Assembly: GCA_944381555.1 (NCBI GenBank)
Contig: CALWLL010000022.1
Location: 18,135 to 82,134, forward strand
DNA: 64,000 nt
Origin: an uncultured Agathobacter sp.
GTDB taxonomy: Bacteria; Bacillota; Clostridia; Lachnospirales; Lachnospiraceae
Direction of reading: 5' to 3'
Within the stretch, counting starts at the first letter, position 1; each line of letters begins with the position of its first letter. A program made the position numbers and the translations under genes. Positions 45,008 through 54,879 of this stretch are shown piece by piece. The notes below the pieces were generated by a model. That model had not been told where the DNA came from and did no database searches. It was given only the letters and a program-made list of their open reading frames with translations.

Positions 45008-45928
45008 CTACATCCTCTCGATCATACTTTTTGTTTTGCTTACTATGTTCTTCTTTTGTTTTTCTAATATTTCTTCATTGCATTTCCAGAATGAACCGGA
45101 TTCGTAAACAGCCTCAACTGCATCAAACACTTGCGCTCTGCCATCTACCCCTTTGAATTGAACCGGAACTGCGTATTGCAAGGCAGGAATTGTTGCGTGA
45201 ACCAAGTCTGTGTATACACAATCCGCATTCGCATAAAGAGTAAGATAATCATATGGAGAGTCTGACAGGAAAAAATTTTGTTTCATATTTTTCATGTTTT
45301 CTCTGAAGCTATATGGGAAATGAAATGGTCTTACAATCTTTTTCGGCCAATCCCCATTTCCAAAGATATCCGGTTCTTTTGAACGGTTATATGCCACAAT
45401 ATCATATTCACCTGCCGTATCTAATTTGGGATAATATGTATCTTTAATCCAAAATGCGCAGTCAATTGCCTGCATACAATTACATACCGACTCATAGTTT
45501 TTATATGTTGCCGCATCTCTGGTTGTTATCAACACAGGATTTAGCTTATCTAACACCTTTTTAACTTTTTCGCACTCTGTATCGTCATACTTCTCTCCGC
45601 CTAAACCCAGAAAAATCAATTTTGCTCCCCGCTTAACAAATTTATGCAGCATTTTATAGGTAATCCAGTCCGTATCGGCAAATCCTTCTGTTGCGAGCAT
45701 TCCCGCCAGCACCACATAATCTCCTGTAAAGTCTTCACTCATATCATAACAGTTTAAAAGAACTTCTTCTGCTGCGTTATTGAATTTAGAATACATAAAA
45801 TTCATATGACTGAAATTAACTACTTTTTTATCCGGGAAGATTTGCTTTAATAGCTCCATTGCCCCAACATCAATAAATGCTTCCCCTATATTTGTAAACC
45901 AGCAATTGTTAAAATACAAAACACTCAT
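45008..45928 (-). CDS. Polysaccharide pyruvyltransferase family protein 1
   Basis: 306 residues with the CsaB/WcaK-type fold. It opens YFNNCWFTNIGEAFIDVGA, and a late motif reads CVYTDLVHATIPALQYAVPV, where this family normally has a D-x-x-H motif. The family transfers pyruvate from phosphoenolpyruvate onto sugars as ketals, and some members have other transferase activities. It is the shorter of the two copies. AGGAGA precedes the start. It neighbours the FrhB-like gene, a common pairing in glycan clusters. Confidence 0.8.
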   Translation of the reverse strand: MSVLYFNNCWFTNIGEAFIDVGAMELLKQIFPDKKVVNFSHMNFMYSKFNNAAEEVLLNCYDMSEDFTGDYVVLAGMLATEGFADTDWITYKMLHKFVKRGAKLIFLGLGGEKYDDTECEKVKKVLDKLNPVLITTRDAATYKNYESVCNCMQAIDCAFWIKDTYYPKLDTAGEYDIVAYNRSKEPDIFGNGDWPKKIVRPFHFPYSFRENMKNMKQNFFLSDSPYDYLTLYANADCVYTDLVHATIPALQYAVPVQFKGVDGRAQVFDAVEAVYESGSFWKCNEEILEKQKKNIVSKTKSMIERM

Positions 45929-45937
45929 ATCTGTCTC

Positions 45938-47167
45938 CTATCGAACCATCTTCCTGCCTTTATACATTTTATGTGGATTTCTCACTTTACTCCCTCCACC
46001 CATAACCATATAAGGCAGTTCGTTTATGAAGTTCTCTATACTTTTTCTCCATTCTTCTGTTCGGTTATTCTGTTTCGTACCACATTTTCTTACCGCCTTG
46101 CTAAAAGGAACTCTATATAATAAATCAAAAAATTTCTCTCTTTGCTCAAAATATGCGGGCGGCTTTTCCAATGCAGAATTTCCTTTTAAAACCTCTTGTA
46201 AATCATAGCTCTTACATTTCAATTGTTCCTGAATATTTTCAAAAACATCCTTTCCTTTTTCAGAATTTATTAGTACTGCGGAAACCCCCTTAAATAAATT
46301 CTGCCTGCTCACAGTTCTTATTCCCCAAAAATCACCTACAGATATATCTGCAATTCTGGGGATTTTCCGATACTTACACTGGTAGCACGATGGACGAATA
46401 TAGAGGTTATATTCAAGAAATCCTTTTAACCAGAAATCTTCATCTTTATTAGCCTGGAAAGTTTTTCCGTTTTTAAACTCCATATAAATTCCAAAATTCT
46501 GCCATCCCTGTTTCTTATTTCTCATATGGATATATCTTACATCAGAATTATGAATCCGTTCTTGCTCAGTAACATATGCCCAAAAAGACTTAGGCGAATT
46601 TACTCCCATACAAAAAAAATCCATAGTAACCAACTTTGAATAGGTGTGTGGAAGAAATTCATACAATGCCGCAACCTGACAAGGCGTTCCACAAAATAAT
46701 ACCAGTTTGTTCAGGTCTAATAATCTTTTAACTTTTTTATAAATTCTACGGGTGTCGCTTTGAAGATATTTTGAGCCGATAAATTTTTCCAAATCATCCA
46801 CTGTATGGGCAATGCTATGGTACACACTTTTACAATTATTTCCATACTGACATCCTACAACATATCCTCCCTGCATAATAATATTTTTTGCTAACGCATA
46901 GAAGACCCCACCTGACGAACTATTCATTCGGATTTTATCATCTTTAATCCAAGCAGAATAAACAGCTGGTTTCTTCATATTTCCGCTACTCTGCTTGTTT
47001 TGAGGGCACACATTAACGCATTTTCCACAGTTAATACATTTGTCCTTTCTAATTTCCGGATACCAGAAACCTTCTTTATCAAATTGAAAACCAATGGCCC
47101 CAGTCGGACAACTATCTGCACACATTTTACATCCTGTACATTTCTCATATGATGTTATTCTTTCCAT
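45938..47167 (-). CDS. FrhB-like Fe-S protein (F420 hydrogenase/dehydrogenase beta family)
   Basis: 409 residues. Two N-terminal 4Fe-4S clusters (CTGCKMCADSCP and CINCGKCVNVCP) are followed by an FrhB-type flavin/F420 domain (SSGGVFYALAKNI, FCGTPCQVAALYEFL) and a late SCYQCKYR pair with ADISVGDFWG. In polysaccharide operons such proteins occur beside pyruvyltransferase-like genes, as here on both sides. They are thought to act in a redox step on the sugar or lipid, but the reaction is unproven. It has no membrane segment. Confidence 0.85.
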   Translation of the reverse strand: MERITSYEKCTGCKMCADSCPTGAIGFQFDKEGFWYPEIRKDKCINCGKCVNVCPQNKQSSGNMKKPAVYSAWIKDDKIRMNSSSGGVFYALAKNIIMQGGYVVGCQYGNNCKSVYHSIAHTVDDLEKFIGSKYLQSDTRRIYKKVKRLLDLNKLVLFCGTPCQVAALYEFLPHTYSKLVTMDFFCMGVNSPKSFWAYVTEQERIHNSDVRYIHMRNKKQGWQNFGIYMEFKNGKTFQANKDEDFWLKGFLEYNLYIRPSCYQCKYRKIPRIADISVGDFWGIRTVSRQNLFKGVSAVLINSEKGKDVFENIQEQLKCKSYDLQEVLKGNSALEKPPAYFEQREKFFDLLYRVPFSKAVRKCGTKQNNRTEEWRKSIENFINELPYMVMGGGSKVRNPHKMYKGRKMVR

Positions 47168-47205
47168 ATACTATGTCCCCTGTTTACTTTACTTCTTTTT
47201 TCATT

Positions 47206-48327
47206 TTATTCTCCACCCAACGCCTTTTGTAGAAAAGCAAATGATTTTTCCCGTTCTTTTATATAGTTTCCTTTATAAGTAACATAGTCTGCGTTTTTCT
47301 TACAATTTTTCAATTCAGTAACGCTTTTTACCTTTCTTCCAGTTATATTTAATCTGTCCATGATATCATCCAGACGCGGATCCCCTGCCATATTTTTTTT
47401 TCCATACTTTCTATCCAGAACAAAAAAATTATTCTGAAATTTAACCGAAAACATTAACCCGTGAAAGGAATCTGTAATAACGACTTCTGCAAAACGCACA
47501 TACGATAAAAAATCTTCCGGAGATGCCATGACTACTTTTTTTACATTTTTGCCCGCCAAATGTTCATTTTTAATTACACTGAGCCAAACAATACTTTCTA
47601 CCTGATACATCGCGGCAATACTATGGATAAGCTCCGTATAAGTATCATCAATTTTTCCCAGCACATAAACAAATGCATATTTTCCTTTATTCTTTCTCTT
47701 TGATGCTAAGACGGCCCATTCTTTATATGGTACTAACAGCGTAGGATCCAATACAACCGCAATGTCTTTTTCCACCCGGCTTTCCAATATTTCTTTTGAA
47801 ACCGTTTCCCTGACCGAAATGAAATCCAGTTTTTGGAGATTCTTGACCATATTTGCAACAGTTTTTTCTTCTGTTCTTAAAATCTTATTAACCCCCATAC
47901 TTGGAGCATAAGAAATCCGTACCACACTCCTCTTTCCGAAATTCAGTGTGTATATTCCATCTTTATCATAAGATGCGGGATTCCATATTTGGTCGCTTCC
48001 GCATATATAATAATCATATCCCCTGCTTTCCTGTTCCACTTCCTCTTTTGTGCTGCACTGTATAACCGGATTCATATACTTTTTCACAAAATTTTTGAAA
48101 CGCCAATACCCAACAGCATTCTCTTTGTAAATAGTATTTTTCTTCAATCCCTGCCTTGTTGCATTGTCCAGATAAGAAATCGTAACAGCCTCTACGCCAA
48201 ATTTTCTCAAAACAGACTGCACCGCATATGCCTGTAGCATTTCACCATAGTTTAGACTTGTTAAGCACCATGTTATTACAACTGCCTTTTTTGAAGATTT
48301 TGGAGTAGTATAGTGTTTCTTTTTCAT
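47206..48327 (-). CDS. Polysaccharide pyruvyltransferase family protein 2
   Basis: 373 residues. Family motifs are a Rossmann-like start with NYGEMLQAYAVQ, GSDQIWNP, SYAPSMGV, VRE, and ITDSFHGLMFSV, the usual D-x-F-H substrate motif. It is better conserved than the second copy downstream. It probably adds a pyruvyl ketal, making the polymer acidic. It begins one base after the stop of the TagB-like gene, so translation is coupled. Confidence 0.88.
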   Translation of the reverse strand: MKKKHYTTPKSSKKAVVITWCLTSLNYGEMLQAYAVQSVLRKFGVEAVTISYLDNATRQGLKKNTIYKENAVGYWRFKNFVKKYMNPVIQCSTKEEVEQESRGYDYYICGSDQIWNPASYDKDGIYTLNFGKRSVVRISYAPSMGVNKILRTEEKTVANMVKNLQKLDFISVRETVSKEILESRVEKDIAVVLDPTLLVPYKEWAVLASKRKNKGKYAFVYVLGKIDDTYTELIHSIAAMYQVESIVWLSVIKNEHLAGKNVKKVVMASPEDFLSYVRFAEVVITDSFHGLMFSVKFQNNFFVLDRKYGKKNMAGDPRLDDIMDRLNITGRKVKSVTELKNCKKNADYVTYKGNYIKEREKSFAFLQKALGGE

Positions 48328-48328
48328 A

Positions 48329-50800
48329 CTATGACACCTCGCCCTTTATAAGTTCTTTTAACCCAACCAGTTCATTTTCTTTTTCCTGGATGCTGCATTC
48401 TAATGTCAGTTCCCTAACCTTCTCATAATCACGCTCTGTCAGTCTGAATCCAAACTCTTTGATAGTTTTATAATTCTCCCAAAGATACATCCTGTTACTG
48501 CACGGATTATAATAGAGTACTTTATTCCTGTGTGTATTCAGGCACTTATATCTTCCGTAATAATTATCCGGTTTTAAGGAATTGGATTTAGAATCCGCAT
48601 TTTTTTGTTCCTCATATACCAGATTCCAGTCAGAATCCCTGACCATCAATTCCCCGGATTCCACAAAATCCACTATGACGTCACTGCTTATTGTTCCAAT
48701 CCTTACAAGAGAGGCCGGTGCTTTATATGAAATTCCTTCAAGATTATCCGTTTTAAGAGAAAATACATCTATTTTAGAATTCAAAACATCATACAAAAAC
48801 AATCTGCCATCCGTATATGCCATAGTTCTGTAATCACATTTGCTGCTTTTTACTATTTTTACAGAAAACTTGTCCGAATTTATGTCATATATTCCTATTG
48901 CATTTGTATTGGCAATGGCACATACAATTTTCTCATCTATCTGTACTGCATCATTAATATACAATCCATTTGTCTTCAGTTCCCTTTTCGAGATTCCTAT
49001 TGCATCCGTCTTATACTCCGCTATCATTTTATCCATATCTATCCTTACTATGGAATGATAACAATATGGTATACAGTACAAATATTTTCCATGAGCGAAA
49101 GACCTGCAGAACATAAGACTTCCGTCACATTTTATATCTGTCCTAAGCGGAATTTTTTTAAACGATTTTCTTTCAGTATCGTATACCGCCACTTCTTTTG
49201 CGCGGCAGGGAACCAGAAATATTTTGCCCTTATACTGGCATATGTTTGCATACAACATAGATGTAAGCATTTTTTCTTCAGGAACGCTGCCCACCATTGA
49301 TGTGGTATCATTCAACATATTATACCGAATCAGCATATTGATTTTGCCGTGAAACAGCCATATGTCATTGCCGTTTACACAAAAATCTGCTGGCCAAACC
49401 GGTACGTCTTCAGCATTTTCCTTCATAAAACGGCTGTTTACATACACATCCTGTATCATCAGCGGCTTCCCTGTTTTCTGATACAACTCCAGAACGCTGC
49501 TCTTATCCCCGTAATACCCGTCACTTATTACTATGGCTCTGTCCAAATCTGCCGTATCATCATAGATTCCCCAGCCCTCTGCCTTATATCGTTCTACCAG
49601 CTTCTCATATTCTTCCCACAACTGCGGAAGCATGGATTTAACGGTGTTTTCTATCAAAGGATGCGGTCTCCACAAAAGCGCAGTCTCAGCTTTGTTTTCT
49701 TTGAAGATTCGAAATACATCTTCCATTTTTTCGAGCATTTTTTCCTTATGCTCTAAAAGCGCAGCAATACTCGTATTGTAAAAAATAATCTTTTTCCAAC
49801 TGCCGTCCGTTTTTTCTATGACTTTTAACCATTCCTGCGGTATTTCCAAATCTTCCTTTTTCGTGTTTTGCACCTTATCCAGCTTAGGCGAACCTAGTCC
49901 TAAGAATTTTTCTTCAAGAAGTTTTCTATCGGTATGCTTTCCCCCAAGTCCGTTTTCTTTTGCGGCTTTCAGGTATTCATTTACATAAATCTGTTTCATC
50001 TTCTCCGATTGGACAATCACTTTATCTGCATGGATAATGCCCGGAAGGAAACAAAAATGCTTCATTCCATCGACCGCAGCCTGATCGTCCGGCTCTATTT
50101 CGAGAAGTACAAAATATGGAATATATACCAGTTCTTGCGTGTATTTCTTCAAATTTGCAGAATAATAGCGCGGATGCACGCTTGTGACAGTGTTGCAGTC
50201 ATCATATGGATTGTGAATATAGATAACATCCGGTTTTCTTTCCTCAAGGTCATACTCCCGCCAATCTGTTATCTCTATATTTTTCGGGTATTCCCCACCT
50301 TCATAATGAAATCTGCCAAAACTATGGTCAGGGTTCAAATCGTAATATGGTATTGGCACACAATACGCATCGCAGTCCAGATTTTCTTTTGCTGCAAGAT
50401 AGACGCTTTCCAAAGAATCCCACATAGAGGCTTTGTACGGAAAAAACACAATCTCTTTGCGCACACCTATATTGCGCTCTATGTTATCTTCTATACGCAG
50501 CAATTGTTTCTCCAGAGTATTATATATTTTATTAACATCTGCATTGTCAGCATTATCTAATTCCTGATAGATGCGAAAGAGCAGATCGCAGTATTCTTCC
50601 ATGTCAGAGATGACAGCCGCGCTTTCTCCTTCACTCTTCCCGATGGCATCTCCAATACAAATAGCGCACTCCTGACACTGTACCAGAATGTCCTGTGCGC
50701 ATACATAATCACCGCTCTTTGCCTGTTCATATACAATCCCATGCGCCTTATGCATGGTCGTTATCAGCTTAAGAATTTCCTGCTTTTGTTTCTTTCTCAT
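48329..50800 (-). CDS. CDP-polyol transferase (TagB/TagF-like) fused to a beta-propeller-like domain
   Basis: 823 residues, first gene of the cluster. About 1-100 are helical. About 110-470 resemble the CDP-glycerol:glycerophosphotransferase fold: KPDVIYIHNPYDD, LGLGSPKLDKV, IIFYNTSIAALLE, LLWRPHPLIENTV and a late SDGYYGDKSSVLELYQ where TagF has its ITDYSS motif. About 480-770 contain repeated four-strand blocks with aromatic turns that look like a beta-propeller and are unusual on this family. It likely transfers glycerol- or ribitol-phosphate to a glycan. AAGGG precedes the start. No strong promoter is obvious in the 240 bases upstream. Confidence 0.8.
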   Translation of the reverse strand: MRKKQKQEILKLITTMHKAHGIVYEQAKSGDYVCAQDILVQCQECAICIGDAIGKSEGESAAVISDMEEYCDLLFRIYQELDNADNADVNKIYNTLEKQLLRIEDNIERNIGVRKEIVFFPYKASMWDSLESVYLAAKENLDCDAYCVPIPYYDLNPDHSFGRFHYEGGEYPKNIEITDWREYDLEERKPDVIYIHNPYDDCNTVTSVHPRYYSANLKKYTQELVYIPYFVLLEIEPDDQAAVDGMKHFCFLPGIIHADKVIVQSEKMKQIYVNEYLKAAKENGLGGKHTDRKLLEEKFLGLGSPKLDKVQNTKKEDLEIPQEWLKVIEKTDGSWKKIIFYNTSIAALLEHKEKMLEKMEDVFRIFKENKAETALLWRPHPLIENTVKSMLPQLWEEYEKLVERYKAEGWGIYDDTADLDRAIVISDGYYGDKSSVLELYQKTGKPLMIQDVYVNSRFMKENAEDVPVWPADFCVNGNDIWLFHGKINMLIRYNMLNDTTSMVGSVPEEKMLTSMLYANICQYKGKIFLVPCRAKEVAVYDTERKSFKKIPLRTDIKCDGSLMFCRSFAHGKYLYCIPYCYHSIVRIDMDKMIAEYKTDAIGISKRELKTNGLYINDAVQIDEKIVCAIANTNAIGIYDINSDKFSVKIVKSSKCDYRTMAYTDGRLFLYDVLNSKIDVFSLKTDNLEGISYKAPASLVRIGTISSDVIVDFVESGELMVRDSDWNLVYEEQKNADSKSNSLKPDNYYGRYKCLNTHRNKVLYYNPCSNRMYLWENYKTIKEFGFRLTERDYEKVRELTLECSIQEKENELVGLKELIKGEVS

Positions 50801-50992
50801 ATAAACCCTTTTTTATCCTTGTGGTCATAGAAATTCCACAATATTTCCATTTACCAGTAGTTTATCATAATTTTGTCGAAATTACTATACTTCTTGTAGT
50901 TATATGTCGTATAATCAGACTATTTGCAGACCTTCGAATATTTCCATTATCCTGCTGCGGGAGCAAAGTTTTTCTCCATAACGAGACAAAAT

Positions 50993-51029
50993 GCCCCGCT
51001 ATCAGCGCATTCCACATTGACAGCGAGGC
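50993..51029 (-). terminator. Terminator after nagA
   Basis: GCCtCGCT/AGCGgGGC stem directly downstream of the nagA stop, followed on the minus strand by ATTTTG. It separates the amino-sugar operon from the polysaccharide cluster. Confidence 0.55.
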
Positions 51030-51042
51030 AATCCATACCTGT

Positions 51043-52179
51043 TTATATTTGTTTTCCGTCTATAATTACCTTTTTTAACACAAGATTATCTTTCTCCAGC
51101 AACACCATGCTTGCCTTTTTCCCCGGAGTGATGCTTCCATATTGGTCATAAATTCCAACTCTCTTCGCCGGATTTACCGCAGCGCATTTTACCGCAGATT
51201 CTAACGGTATTCCCATTTCAAGCACTGCAGTGCGAAGACAATCCATCAGATTAGTAACCGAACCGGCGATTGTTCCATCCTTAAGGGTAGCCTTGTTTCC
51301 AACCACCTTAACATCCTGTCCGCCAAGTGTGTAATCGCCATCCTTAAGGCCCGTTGCCCGCATACTGTCACTAATCAATATGATACGGTCGTCTCCGAAT
51401 ATTTTAAAGGTCGTCCGAACCGCAGCCGGATGAATATGAACGCCGTCGCAGATAAGCTCCACCTTTGTTTTTTCACAGTCAGCCGCCGCTCCGATTGGTC
51501 CCGGCGCCCGATGCGTATACGGATTCATCGCATTATAAAGATGCGTCATATGGCAGGCGCCTTTTTCAAACGCCTTCATGGCAGTATCGTAATCACAGGC
51601 TGTATGTGCAAGAGAAATAACAACGTCGTCATGCTTTTTCTCAATAAATTCCATTGCGCCATCCTCTTCCGGCGCAATAGCAAGAAGACGGACTATACCT
51701 CCGGAGGCTTCATTGCATCTATCAAACATCCGGACGTCCGGTTTTCGGATATAGTCTGCATTCTGTGCGCCTTTCTTGCTCTGTGACACAAACGGTCCTT
51801 CCATATTGATGCCGCAAAGCCTTGCCCGATTTTCCTTCTTTTCCAGTTCATTATATTCTTTTGCTGTCCGACATATGTGAACTATCGTTTCCTCATCCAA
51901 GGTCATTGTGGCAGGAACAATATTTGTCACTCCCACTGATGCCTCGTAAGCTGCGAGCGCATCAATTGCTTCTATGGTTCCATCACAAAAATCATAGCCG
52001 GCACAGCCATGAAAATGAATGTCCGTAAGTCCCGGTATTGCGATGCAATCCGTTCCGTCAATTTCTGTCTTATCCGCCAGATGCTCCTGCGTATCCACAA
52101 AATACCCGCCTTCGATATAAACGTCTTTCCTTGCAAACACGCCATCTTCCGTATATACGCTTGCATTTTTTATAATCAT
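51043..52179 (-). CDS. nagA: N-acetylglucosamine-6-phosphate deacetylase
   Basis: 378 residues of the amidohydrolase family. Metal and active-site motifs: HFHGCAGYDF, GINMEGPF, LAHTACDY, HLYNAM, ICDGVHIHP and LISDSMRATG. It removes acetate from GlcNAc-6-P to give glucosamine-6-P for NagB. GGAG precedes the start. Last gene of the operon; it follows nagB after about 80 bases. Confidence 0.96.
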   Translation of the reverse strand: MIIKNASVYTEDGVFARKDVYIEGGYFVDTQEHLADKTEIDGTDCIAIPGLTDIHFHGCAGYDFCDGTIEAIDALAAYEASVGVTNIVPATMTLDEETIVHICRTAKEYNELEKKENRARLCGINMEGPFVSQSKKGAQNADYIRKPDVRMFDRCNEASGGIVRLLAIAPEEDGAMEFIEKKHDDVVISLAHTACDYDTAMKAFEKGACHMTHLYNAMNPYTHRAPGPIGAAADCEKTKVELICDGVHIHPAAVRTTFKIFGDDRIILISDSMRATGLKDGDYTLGGQDVKVVGNKATLKDGTIAGSVTNLMDCLRTAVLEMGIPLESAVKCAAVNPAKRVGIYDQYGSITPGKKASMVLLEKDNLVLKKVIIDGKQI

Positions 52180-52262
52180 AGTTTGTCTCCATTCCGAGAA
52201 CGCTTTTGTTTCGGTTTATTTGTGGCGCTCCCGACACAAATAGCCGCGCAGAAGGGCTTCTC

Positions 52263-52988
52263 CTAGATAAGGGAGAGCGCCGCTTCGTCCGCAACAATTG
52301 TAACGTCATTATGAAGCTGTAAGACAGACGCCTGTACCTGCGGAGTGATCGGTCCGAAAAACGCTTCTTTTATAATCTGTGCCTTATCTTCTCCGCTGGC
52401 CAGCAGCAATATCTTTTTGGCCTGCATAATCGTCTTAATTCCCATCGTATATGCCTGTCTTGGCACATCATCTATTGATTCAAAAAATCTCTGGTTTGCT
52501 TTCATGGTAGATTCTGTCAAGTCCACACAATGGGTTTCTGCTTCAAAACTTGTCCCCGGTTCATTAAAACCAATGTGGCCGTTATGCCCGATTCCCAATA
52601 CCTGCAAATCCACTTCGCCCAGATTTGCAATTAGACGGTTATAATCTGAACACGCCTTATCGCTGTCTGTTTCCATACCGTCCGGCAAAAAGGTCCGTTC
52701 CGGATTGATATTTACTTTGCTAAACAGATTTTCCTTCATGAAGTAATAGTAGCTCTGCTCATTATCTCTGGACAGACCCTTGTACTCATCCAGATTTACC
52801 GTTGTTACCTCTGAAAAATCCAAATCGCCTTTGTTATACCATTCTACAAGCTGCGCATAGGTTCCAATCGGTGTGGAGCCTGTGGCAAGTCCCAGCACGC
52901 AGTTTGGCTTCATAATAATCTGTGCGGATACGATATTTGCCGCCTTTCTGCTCATATCCTTGTAGTCTTTTGCCCGAATAATCTTCAT
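52263..52988 (-). CDS. nagB: Glucosamine-6-phosphate deaminase
   Basis: 241 residues. Family motifs are LATGSTPIGTY, VNLDEYKGL with the catalytic Asp, and GIGHNGHIGFNEP. It converts glucosamine-6-P to fructose-6-P and ammonia. The start at 52988 is preferred over a TTG two codons upstream. It lies behind an internal hairpin after nagE, so its level may differ from that of the transporter genes. Confidence 0.96.
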   Translation of the reverse strand: MKIIRAKDYKDMSRKAANIVSAQIIMKPNCVLGLATGSTPIGTYAQLVEWYNKGDLDFSEVTTVNLDEYKGLSRDNEQSYYYFMKENLFSKVNINPERTFLPDGMETDSDKACSDYNRLIANLGEVDLQVLGIGHNGHIGFNEPGTSFEAETHCVDLTESTMKANQRFFESIDDVPRQAYTMGIKTIMQAKKILLLASGEDKAQIIKEAFFGPITPQVQASVLQLHNDVTIVADEAALSLI

Positions 52989-53016
52989 ATACAAATCGCC
53001 TCTCCTTCCAAAAATA

Positions 53017-53042
53017 AACGGAGATCCCGAAGGACCTCCGTT
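53017..53042 (-). terminator. Hairpin between nagE and nagB (partial terminator)
   Basis: AACGGAG/CTCCGTT stem with GGTCC/GGATC continuing it and a short loop; on the minus strand it is followed by TTTATTTTT. It would reduce or stop read-through from the PTS genes into nagBA. Confidence 0.75.
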
Positions 53043-53076
53043 TCGCTAGGGGTTTCGGTATTATTTTTTATAATAC

Positions 53077-54525
53077 CTATAACATTTTCTTCATCTCATC
53101 TGCAACAAACTGAACTTTTGTTCCTACAATTACCTGTACGGATGTCTTGCTTGGTCTCATAACACCTGCAACGCCCGCAGACTTGATTTTCTTTTCATCC
53201 ACTTTGGTGTAATCCTTAATTTCCAGACGAAGTCTTGTTACACAGTTATCTAATGAAGTAACGTTTTCTTTTCCGCCAAGACCTTCCAGAATAACCATTG
53301 CAACTTCTGTAAAGTTGTCATTGCTGAGAACAACTTTCTTCTCTGCCTCTACGTCATCATCTTCTCTGCCAGGTGTCTTCAGATCAAACCTGGTAATCAT
53401 GAAGCGGAATACAACGTAGTAAACAACAGCTACAACCAATCCGATTGGAATAATCATCCATGTATTTAATGCAGCCGGAAGCTTTGCACAGAGAACCCAG
53501 TCAATAAAGCCGCCGCTGAATGTAAATCCTGCTCTTACCGGAAGAAGCGTACATACTGCACATACGATACCGGTTAATACTGCATGAACTACATATAATG
53601 CAGGAGAAAGGAACATAAATGCAAATTCGAAAGGTTCCGTAACACCTGTTAAGAAAGAACAAAGTGCTGCTGCACCAAGAAGACCTGCTGCAACTTTTTT
53701 CTTATTTGATTTTGCAGTATGATACATTGCAAGTGCTGCTGCCGGAACACCAAACATCATTACAGGGAAGAAACCTGTCATATACTGTCCTGTTTCTCCA
53801 ACAACTGCCTGAGAAGCGTCATATCCGCCCATTCCCCAGAACTTGTAGAGGTCTGCGATACCAATTGCGTCAAACCAGAATACAGAGTTTAATGCATGGT
53901 GAAGACCAAATGGAATTAATAATCTGTTAAAGAAACCGTAAAGTCCTGATCCGATTGCGCCTGTAGCAGATACGGCTGTACCAAAAGCTACCAATCCGCT
54001 GTAAAGAACAGGCCATGCAAAGAACAGTACTAAGCTTACCAGAATTGTAACACCTGCGGTTACAATAGAAACACATCTCTTTCCACTAAAGAAAGACAAC
54101 GCATCCGGCAGCTTAGTGTTTTTAAATTTGTTATAACAGGTTGCTCCGATAAGACCTGCTAAAATACCGATAAACTGGTTCCCTGCGATTTTTGAGAAAG
54201 CAACGTTTGCTTCCTCACCTGTAAACATCTCAACCGTAGCCGGTGATAATAATGTAGTAATCATCAGGTAAGATACCAGACCTGCTAAACCGGAAGTTCC
54301 GTCATTGTCATCTGACATACCTACAGATACACCGATAACAAACAGGAGCGCCATGTTGTCAATCAGCGCAGAGCCTGCTTTACAAAGGAAGGCTGCAATT
54401 ACGTTGCCGCTTCCCCATCCCGCAGGGTCAATCCAGTATCCAAGACCTAACATAATACCTGCAACCGGAAGACATGCAACCGGAAGCATTAATGATTTCC
54501 CCAATTTTTGTAAATATTTCATCAT
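53077..54525 (-). CDS. nagE: PTS EIICB, N-acetylglucosamine type
   Basis: 482 residues: a membrane IIC domain (about 1-380) of the glucose/GlcNAc family with FGLHHALNSVFWFD and GVTEPFEFAFMFL, then a IIB domain (about 405-480) with the phospho-cysteine in DNCVTRLRLEI. It takes up and phosphorylates the sugar. The co-operonic nagB and nagA make GlcNAc the likely substrate. The IIA function is supplied by the separate EIIA gene in the same operon. GAGGAGG precedes the start. Confidence 0.92.
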   Translation of the reverse strand: MMKYLQKLGKSLMLPVACLPVAGIMLGLGYWIDPAGWGSGNVIAAFLCKAGSALIDNMALLFVIGVSVGMSDDNDGTSGLAGLVSYLMITTLLSPATVEMFTGEEANVAFSKIAGNQFIGILAGLIGATCYNKFKNTKLPDALSFFSGKRCVSIVTAGVTILVSLVLFFAWPVLYSGLVAFGTAVSATGAIGSGLYGFFNRLLIPFGLHHALNSVFWFDAIGIADLYKFWGMGGYDASQAVVGETGQYMTGFFPVMMFGVPAAALAMYHTAKSNKKKVAAGLLGAAALCSFLTGVTEPFEFAFMFLSPALYVVHAVLTGIVCAVCTLLPVRAGFTFSGGFIDWVLCAKLPAALNTWMIIPIGLVVAVVYYVVFRFMITRFDLKTPGREDDDVEAEKKVVLSNDNFTEVAMVILEGLGGKENVTSLDNCVTRLRLEIKDYTKVDEKKIKSAGVAGVMRPSKTSVQVIVGTKVQFVADEMKKML

Positions 54526-54583
54526 AGATTTTTCCTCCTCATTGAAATATATTTGTCAGTTCCTCCCTAGCATGGAACTCAAC

Positions 54584-54841
54584 TTACAAGTTACTCTTAA
54601 AAAACTTTTGCAGCGCTTCTGCCGCTGCCTCCTCATCTTCGCCCTCTATCCGGCAGGTCACTTCCATCCCCTTCTTAATGCCAAGACTCATGAGCATAAT
54701 GAGCTTTTTTCCGTCTGCATCCTTCCCGTTCGCGCTTACCGTAACCTTGCTTTGAAATGCTCCTATTTCCTTTACAAGCAAACCCGCCGGTCTTGCATGC
54801 AGTCCGATTGGATCTGTAATCGTATACTGAAATTCCTTCAT
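54584..54841 (-). CDS. ptsH: PTS phosphocarrier protein HPr
   Basis: 85 residues. The phosphorylated histidine lies in GLHARPAG, and the regulatory serine of Firmicutes HPr lies in LMSLGIKKG. It carries phosphate from enzyme I to EIIA, and its Ser-phosphorylated form links to catabolite repression. The start at 54841 follows GGGAGG. It lies in the same operon as ptsI, downstream of it, the reverse of the usual ptsH-ptsI order. Confidence 0.95.
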   Translation of the reverse strand: MKEFQYTITDPIGLHARPAGLLVKEIGAFQSKVTVSANGKDADGKKLIMLMSLGIKKGMEVTCRIEGEDEEAAAEALQKFFKSNL

Positions 54842-54879
54842 ATACACCCCTCCCTTCTTAATCACTATAAAAAAGATTC

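Noticed and set aside
49934-50560. 208-codon ORF antisense to the TagB-like gene
   Set aside because: Composition is Phe/Ile/Tyr-rich as expected of a complement frame, and the sense frame matches a known fold.
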